Assembly (NCBI GenBank): GCA_944326305.1
Contig: CALVDL010000024.1
Span: forward strand, 1 to 47,208
Origin: an uncultured Bacteroidales bacterium
GTDB lineage: Bacteria; Bacteroidota; Bacteroidia; Bacteroidales; UBA932
DNA length: 47,208 nucleotides
Reading direction: 5' to 3'
The first letter of the stretch is position 1. The number at the start of each line of letters is the position of its first letter. This document shows positions 7,713 through 17,386 of this stretch, piece after piece. The position numbers and the translations under genes are program-made. Below the pieces are notes generated by a model that ran no database searches, was not told where the DNA came from, and saw nothing but the letters and a program-made list of their open reading frames with translations.

Positions 7713-8603
7713 TCAGACATTGCTGTCAGCAGCAAGGCAGGTAGCCCTGTCTTTCCGCAGCTGAACACGGAGGTCGTCCAGCGAACTGAACTTTATCTCG
7801 TCGCGTATCTTGCGTACAAATGTAATCCTCATATCCAGCCCGTATATGTCCTCATCGAACCCGAATATGTTCGTCTCGACAGTGCGGGAGTTACCTGCCC
7901 CGACGGTGGGCCTGTTGCCTATGTTGCACATACCTTTCCACTCTTTCCCGAGAGTCTCGACCCTGACGGCGTATACACCGTTGCCGGGAATGAGCTTCAG
8001 CGGCTCGTAAAGCTGCATATTGGCGGTCGGGAAGCCCATGGTCCGGCCTATCCTGTTGCCTGCCACGACTACGCCGTACAAAGAATACCCGTATCCGAGC
8101 ATTTCAGCGGCATCAGCGACCTCACCGGAGGCTATCAGGGTCCTTATCCTGGTGGAGCTTACGGCAGTCCCGTGAACACCTTCCACCATGTCGGTACGTA
8201 TCACCTCCAGCCCCAGCTCCCTTGCCACAGACGCCACCTCGCCGGGAGAGACGGAATCCGAGCCCATCCTGTTGTCATACCCGAGGACAACGGCAGTGCC
8301 CCCGAACCTTTCCATGACATACTGCCGGAGATACTCCCTCGTGGTCAGAGCCCCGAACTCCTTCGTGAAAGGCAGGACCTCAACGCGGTCAACACCCAGG
8401 GATTTAAGCATCTCCTTCTTCTCATCTAGGGAGGAAAGGAGCCTGAATGTGCGCGCCTCCAGCTGAAGTACATTACGGGGATGAGGCCAGAATGTAATCA
8501 CCAGGCTCTCCTCCCCGCGTACTTTTGCAGCCTCGACCAGCTGCGATATGACAAGACGGTGCCCGGTATGGACACCGTCGAAAAATCCGGTCGCTACAAC
8601 CAT
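7713..8603 (-). CDS. ribF: Bifunctional riboflavin kinase / FAD synthetase
   Basis: A 296-residue cytoplasmic enzyme that makes FMN from riboflavin and then FAD. The N-terminal adenylyltransferase domain has the nucleotidyltransferase motif TGFFDGVHTGH at residues 4-15 and the STRIR motif near 150. The C-terminal riboflavin kinase domain contains GRTMGFPTANM and VETNIFGFDEDIYG. The ORF is a little shorter at the N-terminus than many RibF proteins, starting almost directly at the active-site strand. Its ATG overlaps the end of the synthase/phosphorylase gene by 10 bp, so it is the last gene of the glycogen operon. Confidence 0.95.
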   Translation of the reverse strand: MVVATGFFDGVHTGHRLVISQLVEAAKVRGEESLVITFWPHPRNVLQLEARTFRLLSSLDEKKEMLKSLGVDRVEVLPFTKEFGALTTREYLRQYVMERFGGTAVVLGYDNRMGSDSVSPGEVASVARELGLEVIRTDMVEGVHGTAVSSTRIRTLIASGEVADAAEMLGYGYSLYGVVVAGNRIGRTMGFPTANMQLYEPLKLIPGNGVYAVRVETLGKEWKGMCNIGNRPTVGAGNSRTVETNIFGFDEDIYGLDMRITFVRKIRDEIKFSSLDDLRVQLRKDRATCLAADSNV

Positions 8604-11600
8604 CTCACAAGCTCGAAATCCTGTCTGTGAGGCAAAAGCGCATTCTTTGCATAAATCCTCACTGCAACCTGGTAGAGGCCGGCACGTTCAGGCATCACAG
8701 AAGCCTGGTACCTGGCTGTGTCTTCGTGACACTCTACAGGCGAAAATTCGTATTTCTCCTGGATATGGAGCTTACCTTTGTTGTCAGTCGTGGCGAACAG
8801 CATTTCCACACCGATATCATCAGGATGGAGATCGCTTATGTTCAGCACGACTTCAGCCTTGAACTCCTTGCCCAGAGACACATAATCATACGAACCGTCC
8901 GGCTTGACCACGGACACTACACTCACATTTGCCCACTCCCTTCTCATATGGCGCTTCCATGCAGCAATCTCCTTGGCCACCTTGTAGTCGTCGGCCACAA
9001 GTTTCGCGGTACGCTGCGACTGAGGGTCGTAGTACTGGTTTATGTAGTCGGTGAGCATCCTGTTTGTCGTGAAATTGCAGGCCACCTGCGCCACTGTATT
9101 CTTTATATAGTCGATCCAGCCGGCGGAAAGCCCGGTCTCCTTGTTCTTGTCATAGAACAGCGGGGCGATCTCGTTCTCGATAATCGTATATATGGTGGCG
9201 GCATCAAGCTCGTCCTGGTAGTTCTGGTCATCGTATGTGCGTTCACGCGGAAGAGCCCAGCCGGCGCCCGGCCTGTAGCCCTCGACCCACCATCCGTCAA
9301 GCACAGAGAAATGCATCACGCCGTTCATGGCAGCTTTCTCGCCGGAAGTCCCGGAAGCCTCGAGCGGACGTGTAGGGTTGTTCATCCATACATCAACGCC
9401 CTGCACGAGAAGCTTGGCGAGCGAGATATCATAGTTAGGCACAAACACTATCTTCCCTATGAACTGCGGCATCTTCGATACATCTACAATCATCTTTATG
9501 AGGTCCTGCCCCGCCTTGTCGGCCGGATGCGCCTTGCCCGCAAAGATGAACTGTACCGGATGTTCCGGATCATTGACTATGTCATTCAGCCTGTCAAGGT
9601 CACGGAACAGGAGGTGTGCCCTCTTGTACGTTGCGAAACGTCTTGCAAAGCCGATGGTGAGCACGTCGTCGCGGAGCGTCTCCTTGATAGTCACTATCTG
9701 GCGCGGAGAATAGTGGTTGGCCGCAGCAGGATCGGAAAGGCGTTCCTTGATCGCTGCAATCAGCTTCGCCCTCAACGCCGTCCTGACATTCCATACGGTC
9801 CTGTCATCCACCTTGTATATGCCCTCGAAGCATGACTTCTCATAGTGGTGAGTCGCAAACTCGTCCCCGAACACCTTGGAATGTACCTCTTTCCACTCCG
9901 GTGCGGTCCATGTAGGGTAATGTACACCGTTCGTGACATACGTGATGTTCAGTTCCTCAGGCAGGTATCCAGGCCACATATTCGCGAATATGTCCTTGCT
10001 GACCTCACCATGAAGCCATGACACGCCGTTGACTTCCTGGGATATATTGGCTGCGAGATAACTCATGGAGAATTTCTCGTTAGGGTCGGCACCGTTGATC
10101 TTGCCGAGGCCCATCATCGTCTCCCAGTCCACCTTCAGACGCTGAGGATAATGTCCTATATATTTTCTCAGGAGACCCTCGTCAAAAGCATCATGCCCTG
10201 CCGGGACAGGGGTATGCGTAGTGAACAGGGATGATGCCCTTATCACCTCCATGGCCTCGGCGAAATCGAGGTTGTCATTCTGGATATACTCGCGCAGCCT
10301 CTCAAGGCCGATGAATGCGGCATGGCCTTCATTGCAATGGTAGATTTCCGGATTAATACCGAGTTTCCTGAGGGCCCTGATTCCGCCGACACCGAGGAGA
10401 AGCTCCTGCTTGAGGCGGTTCTCCCAGTCTCCGCCATAGAGGTGATGGGTCACGGACCTGTCCTCCGGAAGGTTGTCCTCATAATCTGTATCCATGAGAT
10501 AAAGCTCGGTACGGCCTACATCCACCCTCCAGAGCCGTGCATTCAGGTTGCGGCCAGGGAAGGCAATGCTCACAGTCATCCAGTTGCCGTCAGCGTCCTT
10601 CACAGGTATGGCAGGGATTTTCATGAAATCCTGGGCGTCATATTTAGACACCTGGTTGCCCTGCGCTGAAAGTATCTGTGTAAAATATCCGTACCTGTAG
10701 AGCAGGCCCACCGCGACAAGGTTCGTATTCATGTCACTGGTTTCCTTGAGGTAGTCCCCGGCCAGGATGCCGAGGCCTCCGGAATATATCTTCAGGGAGG
10801 TGTCAAGACCGTACTCCATACAGAAATATGCTATAGACGGGCTCTTGCGCTCGGACTTGAGCGCCATGTATGAATTGAACTCATCGACCACATACCTGAG
10901 CTTCGCAAGGAATTCACGGTCTTTCTCGAGGGCATGGTAACGTTTGAGGCTCACCTTGTCGAGCATGGCGATAGGGTTTTCCCCCGAAAGCTCCCATGCC
11001 TCCGGGTCTATCGAGCGGAAAAGCTCCCTGGCAGAATCGTTCCAGCACCACCACAGGTTTCTTGAAAGGACCTCGAGATCCTTAAGGCTGTCCGGGAGAT
11101 GGCGAAGGAAGAATACGCTGTTCCAGGACGGTTTGTTTACATCGATTTTCTTATACTGCATTGATTTCTCACTCCTTGTCTCAGGGAATGCCCCTTTTTC
11201 TGATATGACTTTCTCAAGCGCGGCAGAATATGCCTGCTTGTAATAAACGATATTGTTTTCCCAAAGAGCTATCTCCGACACCTCCTTGGCGTTCGACATG
11301 TAGACCTGGCGTCCTGCCTTGTCAAGATTTGCAATCTCCTTCATGCGGGCAATCACCCCGTCCACGACATCCGCGTAGTTGGAATCAGTCCTCTCTATGA
11401 CGGAAATGCCGGGATGTTCCTTCTTGTAGTGATCGATGACCCATACACCGAACCCGGCAAGAGTAGTGGTCATGGTAGGCACCCTGAACGCGAGGCTCTC
11501 AAGCGGAGTATACCCCCACGGCTCGTAATATGAAGGGAATACAGTGAGATCAAGCCCGGCGAGCAGGTCGTAATACTTCATATTGAAAATGCCGTCGTCC

Positions 11601-12832
11601 CCATTGAGATAGGAAGGGATGAAATACACTTTCACCTTGTCACCTACGGAATTGTTGAGGCCCACCTCACGCAGACGGCGCGTAATGATGTCATACTCGG
11701 GGTCCATCAGATAATGTGACACCTGGGTGACATAAGTGCTGCCGGAGCCTCCAAGCTTGGCCGCCAGTTCCTTGTCCGCTCCCTTATGACCGGACGGAAT
11801 CAGGATGAAAGCCTGGAGAGTCTTGCCCTCGAAACCTGTCTCGTTCAGTTTTGCAAGGGCGTCGATAAACACGTCAATGCCCTTGTTCTTCCACTCATAA
11901 CGGCCGGCAATGCCTACAAACACGGCATTGTCCGGAACGGTCTCCCCGGACATGGCTGTCGCCACCTCAACGAATTTCGTCCTGGCAGCCTTGCGAGTCG
12001 CATCATATTCCTCATCCGTAGCCGGCGTGAAACTGTTCTCGAAACCGTTCGGGGTCACTATATCGACATCACGGGTTAAAAACTGCCTGCACTCTGCGGC
12101 TGTAATACCGCTGACCGTAGTGAATATATCGGAGTGCACTGCAGACTGCTTCTCAAGGGAATGGCGTGCCATCACATTGAACTCGCGCGCCTTTGCGTCC
12201 CCGTCATACAGCTTCATAGAGTCATACAGCGGAAGGTTGTTTCCGGCGAGACAGCGGCCAACGACAGTCGCATGTGTGGTAAACACCGTGGCTATCGGAA
12301 GCTTGGTCCCTTTCAGATACAGGAGGCCCGCACCGGTCATCCACTCATGGAACTGGGCCACCACCTTGTCAGAAGAAGACAGGTTGAACCTGTAGAAGCT
12401 CTCGATGACCCTTCCTGCGGCATAGCCGAACAGGGCGGATTCGACATAGTCCCAGTTCCCCGTAATGGAGTCCACCCCGAAGTCACGCCACAGCTCTGCG
12501 AGAAGTTCGTCCTTCTTCGTAAGGTACTGCTTGAAATCCACAAGGATGGCCGTCGGCTTACCAGGCACGTTCCATTTTCCTACCCTTATCCTCAGGCCTT
12601 CTTTCGCGACCTGGTCCCGCCACATCCTGTAGAGCAGCGGGTCTTCGATAAAATCAGGATTGTTCTCAACATTCATCCAGACATCCGGGCCGATGAGAAT
12701 ATGGTGCCTCTTTAGCTCGTTCTTGAGATAAAGGGACTTGGTCGCAATGACAGTATAGATGCCCCCGACCTTGTTGCACACCTCCCAGCTGACCTCGAAA
12801 AGATAGTCCGGCTTGATCAATTCATTATTCAT
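8594..12832 (-). CDS. Glycogen synthase (GT3-like) fused to alpha-glucan phosphorylase (GT35)
   Basis: 1412 residues with two enzymes in one chain. Residues about 1-550 form a glycosyltransferase of the eukaryote-like glycogen synthase type (LFEVSWEVCNKVGGIYTV at the N-terminus; FPSYYEPWGYTPLESLA as donor-binding block). From about residue 575 onward there is a DUF3417-like segment (LSRNLWWCWND) and an alpha-glucan phosphorylase (AYFCMEYGLD, YSGGLGILAGD, HCNEGHAAF). The pyridoxal-phosphate lysine lies in EASGTSGEKAAMNG at about residue 1166. One half extends alpha-1,4-glucan from a nucleotide sugar and the other releases glucose-1-phosphate. The fusion is known from other Bacteroidota. ATGA overlap with the GH57 gene upstream; 10-bp overlap with ribF downstream. 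Confidence 0.93.
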   Translation of the reverse strand: MNNELIKPDYLFEVSWEVCNKVGGIYTVIATKSLYLKNELKRHHILIGPDVWMNVENNPDFIEDPLLYRMWRDQVAKEGLRIRVGKWNVPGKPTAILVDFKQYLTKKDELLAELWRDFGVDSITGNWDYVESALFGYAAGRVIESFYRFNLSSSDKVVAQFHEWMTGAGLLYLKGTKLPIATVFTTHATVVGRCLAGNNLPLYDSMKLYDGDAKAREFNVMARHSLEKQSAVHSDIFTTVSGITAAECRQFLTRDVDIVTPNGFENSFTPATDEEYDATRKAARTKFVEVATAMSGETVPDNAVFVGIAGRYEWKNKGIDVFIDALAKLNETGFEGKTLQAFILIPSGHKGADKELAAKLGGSGSTYVTQVSHYLMDPEYDIITRRLREVGLNNSVGDKVKVYFIPSYLNGDDGIFNMKYYDLLAGLDLTVFPSYYEPWGYTPLESLAFRVPTMTTTLAGFGVWVIDHYKKEHPGISVIERTDSNYADVVDGVIARMKEIANLDKAGRQVYMSNAKEVSEIALWENNIVYYKQAYSAALEKVISEKGAFPETRSEKSMQYKKIDVNKPSWNSVFFLRHLPDSLKDLEVLSRNLWWCWNDSARELFRSIDPEAWELSGENPIAMLDKVSLKRYHALEKDREFLAKLRYVVDEFNSYMALKSERKSPSIAYFCMEYGLDTSLKIYSGGLGILAGDYLKETSDMNTNLVAVGLLYRYGYFTQILSAQGNQVSKYDAQDFMKIPAIPVKDADGNWMTVSIAFPGRNLNARLWRVDVGRTELYLMDTDYEDNLPEDRSVTHHLYGGDWENRLKQELLLGVGGIRALRKLGINPEIYHCNEGHAAFIGLERLREYIQNDNLDFAEAMEVIRASSLFTTHTPVPAGHDAFDEGLLRKYIGHYPQRLKVDWETMMGLGKINGADPNEKFSMSYLAANISQEVNGVSWLHGEVSKDIFANMWPGYLPEELNITYVTNGVHYPTWTAPEWKEVHSKVFGDEFATHHYEKSCFEGIYKVDDRTVWNVRTALRAKLIAAIKERLSDPAAANHYSPRQIVTIKETLRDDVLTIGFARRFATYKRAHLLFRDLDRLNDIVNDPEHPVQFIFAGKAHPADKAGQDLIKMIVDVSKMPQFIGKIVFVPNYDISLAKLLVQGVDVWMNNPTRPLEASGTSGEKAAMNGVMHFSVLDGWWVEGYRPGAGWALPRERTYDDQNYQDELDAATIYTIIENEIAPLFYDKNKETGLSAGWIDYIKNTVAQVACNFTTNRMLTDYINQYYDPQSQRTAKLVADDYKVAKEIAAWKRHMRREWANVSVVSVVKPDGSYDYVSLGKEFKAEVVLNISDLHPDDIGVEMLFATTDNKGKLHIQEKYEFSPVECHEDTARYQASVMPERAGLYQVAVRIYAKNALLPHRQDFELVRWL

Positions 12833-14139
12833 TTGTCAGTTTTTGTTTTTACCGTTTTCTTCCCCGCGGCAGGCTTCCTGGCAGTTTTTGCCGGAGCCTT
12901 CTTTACCGTTTTCCGGGTTTTCGGGGCTGCAAAGTTAGCATCAGAAAATGAAATTGCATCATCTACCCTGATAATAAAATCGCTCAAGACATTCATATAA
13001 TTTATAAATGCCTCATACGGAGTATCATACGGGTTGAAATATTTATGTACGGCACCGTCGGAGAAGAATTTGGTGCACATATAATAGAAATGGTCGCTCT
13101 CCTGCAGGTGTCCGAAGTCGGACCAGAGCTCAGGATCGTTCAGCAGGGAAAGTTTCTCGGTGAGCCCGTAGAGCTTGTTGAACGCGTCATTCTGGAGTTC
13201 GTTGCCCAGCCATGCGGTCACATCCCTCTCCTCGTCTGCCCACGAAATCGCGTCAGGCACCTCAAGCTCCCCGACCGGGCTGTGCTTCTTTGCCGCCTGT
13301 GTAGGGGTCACGAACTCGAATTCCCCGTCCTTGAGGATCACATCAGGAAGATACCTCATGAAGTCGAATATACCGCTCTGCGCCTTCTGGTGCTCTCCGA
13401 ATGTCTCGTAATCCATGAAAAGGTTCACTATATCGCTGTCTTTGGCAGACGACTTGATCCATGACAGATATTTCTCCCCTGTCAGAGGCCAGTCGTTCCA
13501 GCTCCTGTCGGAGAAACGGAAAGCTATATCGTCGCTCAGCGAGGAGTTCTTCAGCAGGAGTTTCAGCCCCGGAGCCTGCGCACAGCTGTACAGATAGTTC
13601 GGGCTCCTCCACCCGAGCACATGCTTCGCGCCTTCGGTAAGCATGGTCTTGAACCCGAAATCATATACCATCGCCCCGATAGCGTCAGAATATATCAGCT
13701 CGGTGTTCCTGAAAGCCTTCGGAGTAACCCCGAAATAGCTCTTGATAGCAGCCTTGTGCTTCTCCACCTGATGCTTGAACTCCGCAGGAGAGGCAAGGGA
13801 AGCCAATGAGTGATAATATGTTTCGCAAAGAAACTCCACGCAGCCCGTATCGGCCAGTTTTCTGAAGCTCTCGATGACCTCCGGAGCGTAACGGTCAAAC
13901 TGCTCCAGCACAGAGCCTGAGATGGAGAACGTCACCTTGAACTGCCCCTTGTACCTGTTGATAAGCTCAAGAAGAAGGGCGTTGGCAGGGAGATAGCACC
14001 GCTGGGACACCCTGCGGAGGATGGTCCTGTTGGCAAAATCATCGTAATAATGCGAATCCTTACCTATATCAAAAAATCTGTATAACCTTAACCTGTTTGG
14101 CTGATGGACCTGGAAATATAGGCAAATACTTTTTTTCAT
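12829..14139 (-). CDS. Glycoside hydrolase family 57 (alpha-amylase-type) with Lys/Ala-rich tail
   Basis: 436 residues. GH57 signatures in order: YFQVHQPNRLRLYRFF at the N-terminus, the nucleophile motif FLCETYYHS near residues 107-115, and the acid motif LFMDYETFGEHQ near 244-255. No signal peptide, so it acts on internal alpha-glucan by cleavage or 4-alpha-glucanotransfer. The last 30 or so residues are a low-complexity run of Lys, Ala, Pro, Thr and Arg, not part of the catalytic fold. It ends in an ATGA overlap with the synthase/phosphorylase gene and starts 15 bp after the GT4 gene. Substrate specificity cannot be read from the sequence. Confidence 0.9.
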   Translation of the reverse strand: MKKSICLYFQVHQPNRLRLYRFFDIGKDSHYYDDFANRTILRRVSQRCYLPANALLLELINRYKGQFKVTFSISGSVLEQFDRYAPEVIESFRKLADTGCVEFLCETYYHSLASLASPAEFKHQVEKHKAAIKSYFGVTPKAFRNTELIYSDAIGAMVYDFGFKTMLTEGAKHVLGWRSPNYLYSCAQAPGLKLLLKNSSLSDDIAFRFSDRSWNDWPLTGEKYLSWIKSSAKDSDIVNLFMDYETFGEHQKAQSGIFDFMRYLPDVILKDGEFEFVTPTQAAKKHSPVGELEVPDAISWADEERDVTAWLGNELQNDAFNKLYGLTEKLSLLNDPELWSDFGHLQESDHFYYMCTKFFSDGAVHKYFNPYDTPYEAFINYMNVLSDFIIRVDDAISFSDANFAAPKTRKTVKKAPAKTARKPAAGKKTVKTKTDK

Positions 14140-14154
14140 GGCTGTTATGTTTTA

Positions 14155-15444
14155 CTATTTTATCACTGATTCATACACTTTCTTAATCTTGTAGGCCGCG
14201 TTATTCCACTTGAGGGCGTTGACCTCATCGTGCCCGCAGCGCGCAGCCATATCAGCCATGGCGCTGTAGTTCAACAGGCCGTAAATGGCATCAGCCATGG
14301 CATCTATGTCCCAGAAATCCACCTTTATGGCATATTTCAGGACCTCAGCCACGCCGGACTGCTTCGAGATGATGGTAGGCACATTGGTCTGCATGGCCTC
14401 CAGAGGGGATATGCCGAACGGCTCGGAAACCGAAGGCATTATATAGACATCGGACAGCTCGAACATCCTCTGCACCTCTGTCCCTCTGAGGAACCCGGTG
14501 AAATGGAACCTGTCGGAAATGCCCAGGCGCGCCACATGGCGGATGCACCTGTTGAGCATGTCTCCGCTGCCGGCCATCACAAAGCGCACATTGCTGCACC
14601 TCTTGAGGACCTTGGCTGCCGCCTCGATGAAATATTCCGGGCCCTTCTGGAAAGTGATCCTGCCCAGGAAGGTGACCACCTTGTCACGCACGCCGCGCTC
14701 GGACTTCAGGCTCTCCCGCCCGCTGAAATCCACCGCATTGTGCACTGCGACAACCTTATCCGGGGAAATGCCGTACCTGTTGATTACAATATTCCTTGTA
14801 AGCTCGCTGACGGCTATCACACGGTCTGCGGCCTCCATTCCCTTGCGCTCTATGTCGTACACCCTCGTGTCTATCTTGTCGTCGCTGCTCCTGTCGAAGG
14901 ATGTGGCATGCACATGCACTACAAGCGGCTTGCCCGTAAGCTCCTTCGCCGCGGCTCCCGCAAGATAGGTCAGCCAGTCATGGGCATGGATTACATCGAA
15001 CTCGTCCTTGTGCTGCAGGGCGATAGTCGCGCCCACCATGGCATAGCGGGCGACCTCCTCCATGAGGTTGGACCCGTACTTGCCGGAGAACTTGTATTTC
15101 TGCCCGTAGCTGACAGAGAAGCTTTTCACCTGCCGCCTCCTCTCTTCCTCGAGCATATCGGAAAACTCCTGGGGGTCGACATAAGGCATCATGTTGGAGT
15201 GGATGTGCACGAAGCGCACCTTGTCGAGGAAGTCCTCGACAGAAGTGGACACCGTATCCACCGGAACATCACTGGCATTAATGATGGAAACCGCGCTCTG
15301 GTCCTCGTCACCAGAGGCCGAAGGCATGACAAAAAGGACCTCGACACCGTTTGCCGCAAGGCCTTTTGTCATTCCGTAACAAGCTGTACCGAGCCCTCCT
15401 GAAATATAAGGCGGGAACTCCCATCCGAACATCAGTACTCTCAT
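14155..15444 (-). CDS. Glycosyltransferase family 4, glycogen-cluster type
   Basis: 429 residues with two Rossmann domains (GT-B fold). The N-terminus MFGWEFPPYISGGLGTA is typical of starch/glycogen synthase-like GT4/GT5 enzymes. DVIHAHDWLTYLAG lies near residues 150-163, and the C-terminal donor site is SVSEPFGISPLEAM. No signal peptide. From its place between debranching enzyme and GH57 it likely transfers glucose during alpha-glucan synthesis; the donor (ADP- or UDP-glucose) is not determined. ATGA overlap with the debranching gene. Confidence 0.88.
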   Translation of the reverse strand: MRVLMFGWEFPPYISGGLGTACYGMTKGLAANGVEVLFVMPSASGDEDQSAVSIINASDVPVDTVSTSVEDFLDKVRFVHIHSNMMPYVDPQEFSDMLEEERRRQVKSFSVSYGQKYKFSGKYGSNLMEEVARYAMVGATIALQHKDEFDVIHAHDWLTYLAGAAAKELTGKPLVVHVHATSFDRSSDDKIDTRVYDIERKGMEAADRVIAVSELTRNIVINRYGISPDKVVAVHNAVDFSGRESLKSERGVRDKVVTFLGRITFQKGPEYFIEAAAKVLKRCSNVRFVMAGSGDMLNRCIRHVARLGISDRFHFTGFLRGTEVQRMFELSDVYIMPSVSEPFGISPLEAMQTNVPTIISKQSGVAEVLKYAIKVDFWDIDAMADAIYGLLNYSAMADMAARCGHDEVNALKWNNAAYKIKKVYESVIK

Positions 15445-17378
15445 TTTTTCTCCTCCTTATATTTTTTCATGAGATAATATGCCCTAAGCAATGCAGCCGT
15501 ACTGCATGCACAAGAAATTGCGCCGTGCGGCTCATGAGGAGGGTCCCCGTCATAAAGTTCGGAGAATGCCCCCACTCCGTGCTTGTTTATGTCCTTGAAG
15601 AACCCTTCGACAAGATATTTGGCCTTTTTATAGAATGATGGTCCTATCATCCTGAAGCACAGGTCAATGTACGGACTCAACAATGAAGGGAAGGCACATC
15701 CCTGATGGTACGCCAGGTCCCTTTCCCTCTGTGAACCCTCATACACCCCGCGGTATTTCGCATTGCGCGGAGAGAGGGTCCTTATCCCGCGGGCCGTCAC
15801 GAGCTCATTGTTGATCACCTGCATGACGGCCATCTTCTTCAGGTCATCAATCGGTGAGTAAGGCAGATATACCGCAAACAGCTGGTTAGGGCGGACATCG
15901 AGGTTCCTGCCGTTGTTGTCGACATAGTCGGCAAGGTATCCAGCCTGCTTGTCCCAGAATGTCTTCTGGAAATTCTCCAGGACGAGGTCCCGCACATGGG
16001 ACCACCTTGCAGCGAAAGCGCTTTTCCTGGCCCCGTACTTGGCCTCCATGTCGAGGGCGAAACAGAGGGCGTTGTACCACAAGGCATTTGTCTCGACCTG
16101 GTAGCCGGCCCTTTCCGTGACAGGGTATCCATCCACATACGCATTCATCCAAGACAGGGCGACACGGTCCATCTGCGCCCATAGCAGGCCGTTGGGATGC
16201 ATCGTCACCTCGGCCCTCCTGCCAGGGGCATAGCTGTCCACTATGGCCTTGAGCACCTTGCCGTACTTTTCCCAGATACGTTTTTCCTCGCCCGTGAACT
16301 CGATGTACTGCTGTATGGTATCGGTCAGGCGCAGAGGGGCCTCTATCTGTGTAGTCTTTTTAGTGAGCCTGTCCTGCTCGGCGGAAATCAGGTTGTCCAG
16401 TATCTCCTCGAACTCCTTGGTGTTCCCGTCAGCATAGAGGGTAAGGCCAGGAAGCGCCACTATCGTCTCGCGGAGCAGCCCTGTCTCGAGCCATGAGAAC
16501 CCGGCGTTGATCTGCTTGTGCCCGTTCCGGTTGCAGATGAGGATGTCGGCGTTGTGCACGAGAATGTCGTGGTAGTCCGAAATCTCCGTCAGCTTCCTCT
16601 CGATCTCCGTACATTTCCTCTTGAGCTGCTTCGGGTTCACTTCATTTACAGAGCCGGAGAACACTATGGTCTCCCCCGGCTTCATGTTCATGACAAACAT
16701 TCCCGGGACGAAAAGGTCCTCCGTGCAGTTGAACCCCCTGCGGTATTCATCCGAATATGTAATCCCGTTATACCAGTACGGCATGTAACGGAACATGGAC
16801 TTGCAGCTGAGCTGCATATTGAGGTCCGGGAAATTCTCGTACATTCTGAATGAGACTCCCCCTTCGACCTCCCTGTACTCTGTCCTGGCCTCGGAGTTCT
16901 GGCTGGTGAGGCTGTGGATATTCCTGAAGGCGAGGAAAGGCTTCAGCATGAGCGAGACCTTCTCCGGAGATTCGGCCAGCTCGTATTTTATGAGGACCTG
17001 GTCATTGTCAGGGGCAAGGATTATGGACTTCTTGAATACGATGTCCCCTATCTTGTAGGTGATCACAGGCGAAGGGTCGAGGTCAAAATCCACTATGTAC
17101 TTGTGCCCCCTGGGCTCGTATACGTCTCCGTAGCAATGGATGCCCAGATTGAACTGCTTCCCGTTGAGCACAAGGCTCTCGTCCAGGGCGGACAGAAGCA
17201 CATACTTGCCCTTCAACCGGTCCACCGGAACAGCCAAAAGCCCATGATAGCGTCTTGTATTGCAGGTGACTATGGAAGTATTGCAATACGCGCCTGTCTT
17301 GTTCGCGGAGATGATCTCCCGCTTCAATGAATAGGACAGGTTGACAAGTTCAGACTTGTTGAATGTTAAAAAAGCCAT
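15441..17378 (-). CDS. Glycogen debranching enzyme (amylo-alpha-1,6-glucosidase type, GH133)
   Basis: 645 residues. The N-terminal bacterial/archaeal GDE domain (about 1-250; NTRRYHGLLAV, ALDESLVLNGKQF) precedes the GDE C-terminal (alpha/alpha)6 barrel (about 270-640; AGFSWLETGLLRETIVALPGL, WMNAYVDGYPVTERAGYQVETNA). It removes alpha-1,6 branches in cytoplasmic glycogen. It starts 8 bp after glgB and overlaps the GT4 gene by an ATGA junction. Length is normal for the bacterial family; no broken motif seen. Confidence 0.92.
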   Translation of the reverse strand: MAFLTFNKSELVNLSYSLKREIISANKTGAYCNTSIVTCNTRRYHGLLAVPVDRLKGKYVLLSALDESLVLNGKQFNLGIHCYGDVYEPRGHKYIVDFDLDPSPVITYKIGDIVFKKSIILAPDNDQVLIKYELAESPEKVSLMLKPFLAFRNIHSLTSQNSEARTEYREVEGGVSFRMYENFPDLNMQLSCKSMFRYMPYWYNGITYSDEYRRGFNCTEDLFVPGMFVMNMKPGETIVFSGSVNEVNPKQLKRKCTEIERKLTEISDYHDILVHNADILICNRNGHKQINAGFSWLETGLLRETIVALPGLTLYADGNTKEFEEILDNLISAEQDRLTKKTTQIEAPLRLTDTIQQYIEFTGEEKRIWEKYGKVLKAIVDSYAPGRRAEVTMHPNGLLWAQMDRVALSWMNAYVDGYPVTERAGYQVETNALWYNALCFALDMEAKYGARKSAFAARWSHVRDLVLENFQKTFWDKQAGYLADYVDNNGRNLDVRPNQLFAVYLPYSPIDDLKKMAVMQVINNELVTARGIRTLSPRNAKYRGVYEGSQRERDLAYHQGCAFPSLLSPYIDLCFRMIGPSFYKKAKYLVEGFFKDINKHGVGAFSELYDGDPPHEPHGAISCACSTAALLRAYYLMKKYKEEKK

Positions 17379-17386
17379 ACTATCTA

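Noticed and set aside
8627..9835. 402-codon plus-strand frame opposite the synthase/phosphorylase
   Set aside because: Antisense shadow; no family features.
14230..15402. 390-codon plus-strand frame opposite the GT4 gene
   Set aside because: Antisense shadow of a well-supported glycosyltransferase; composition is non-genuine.
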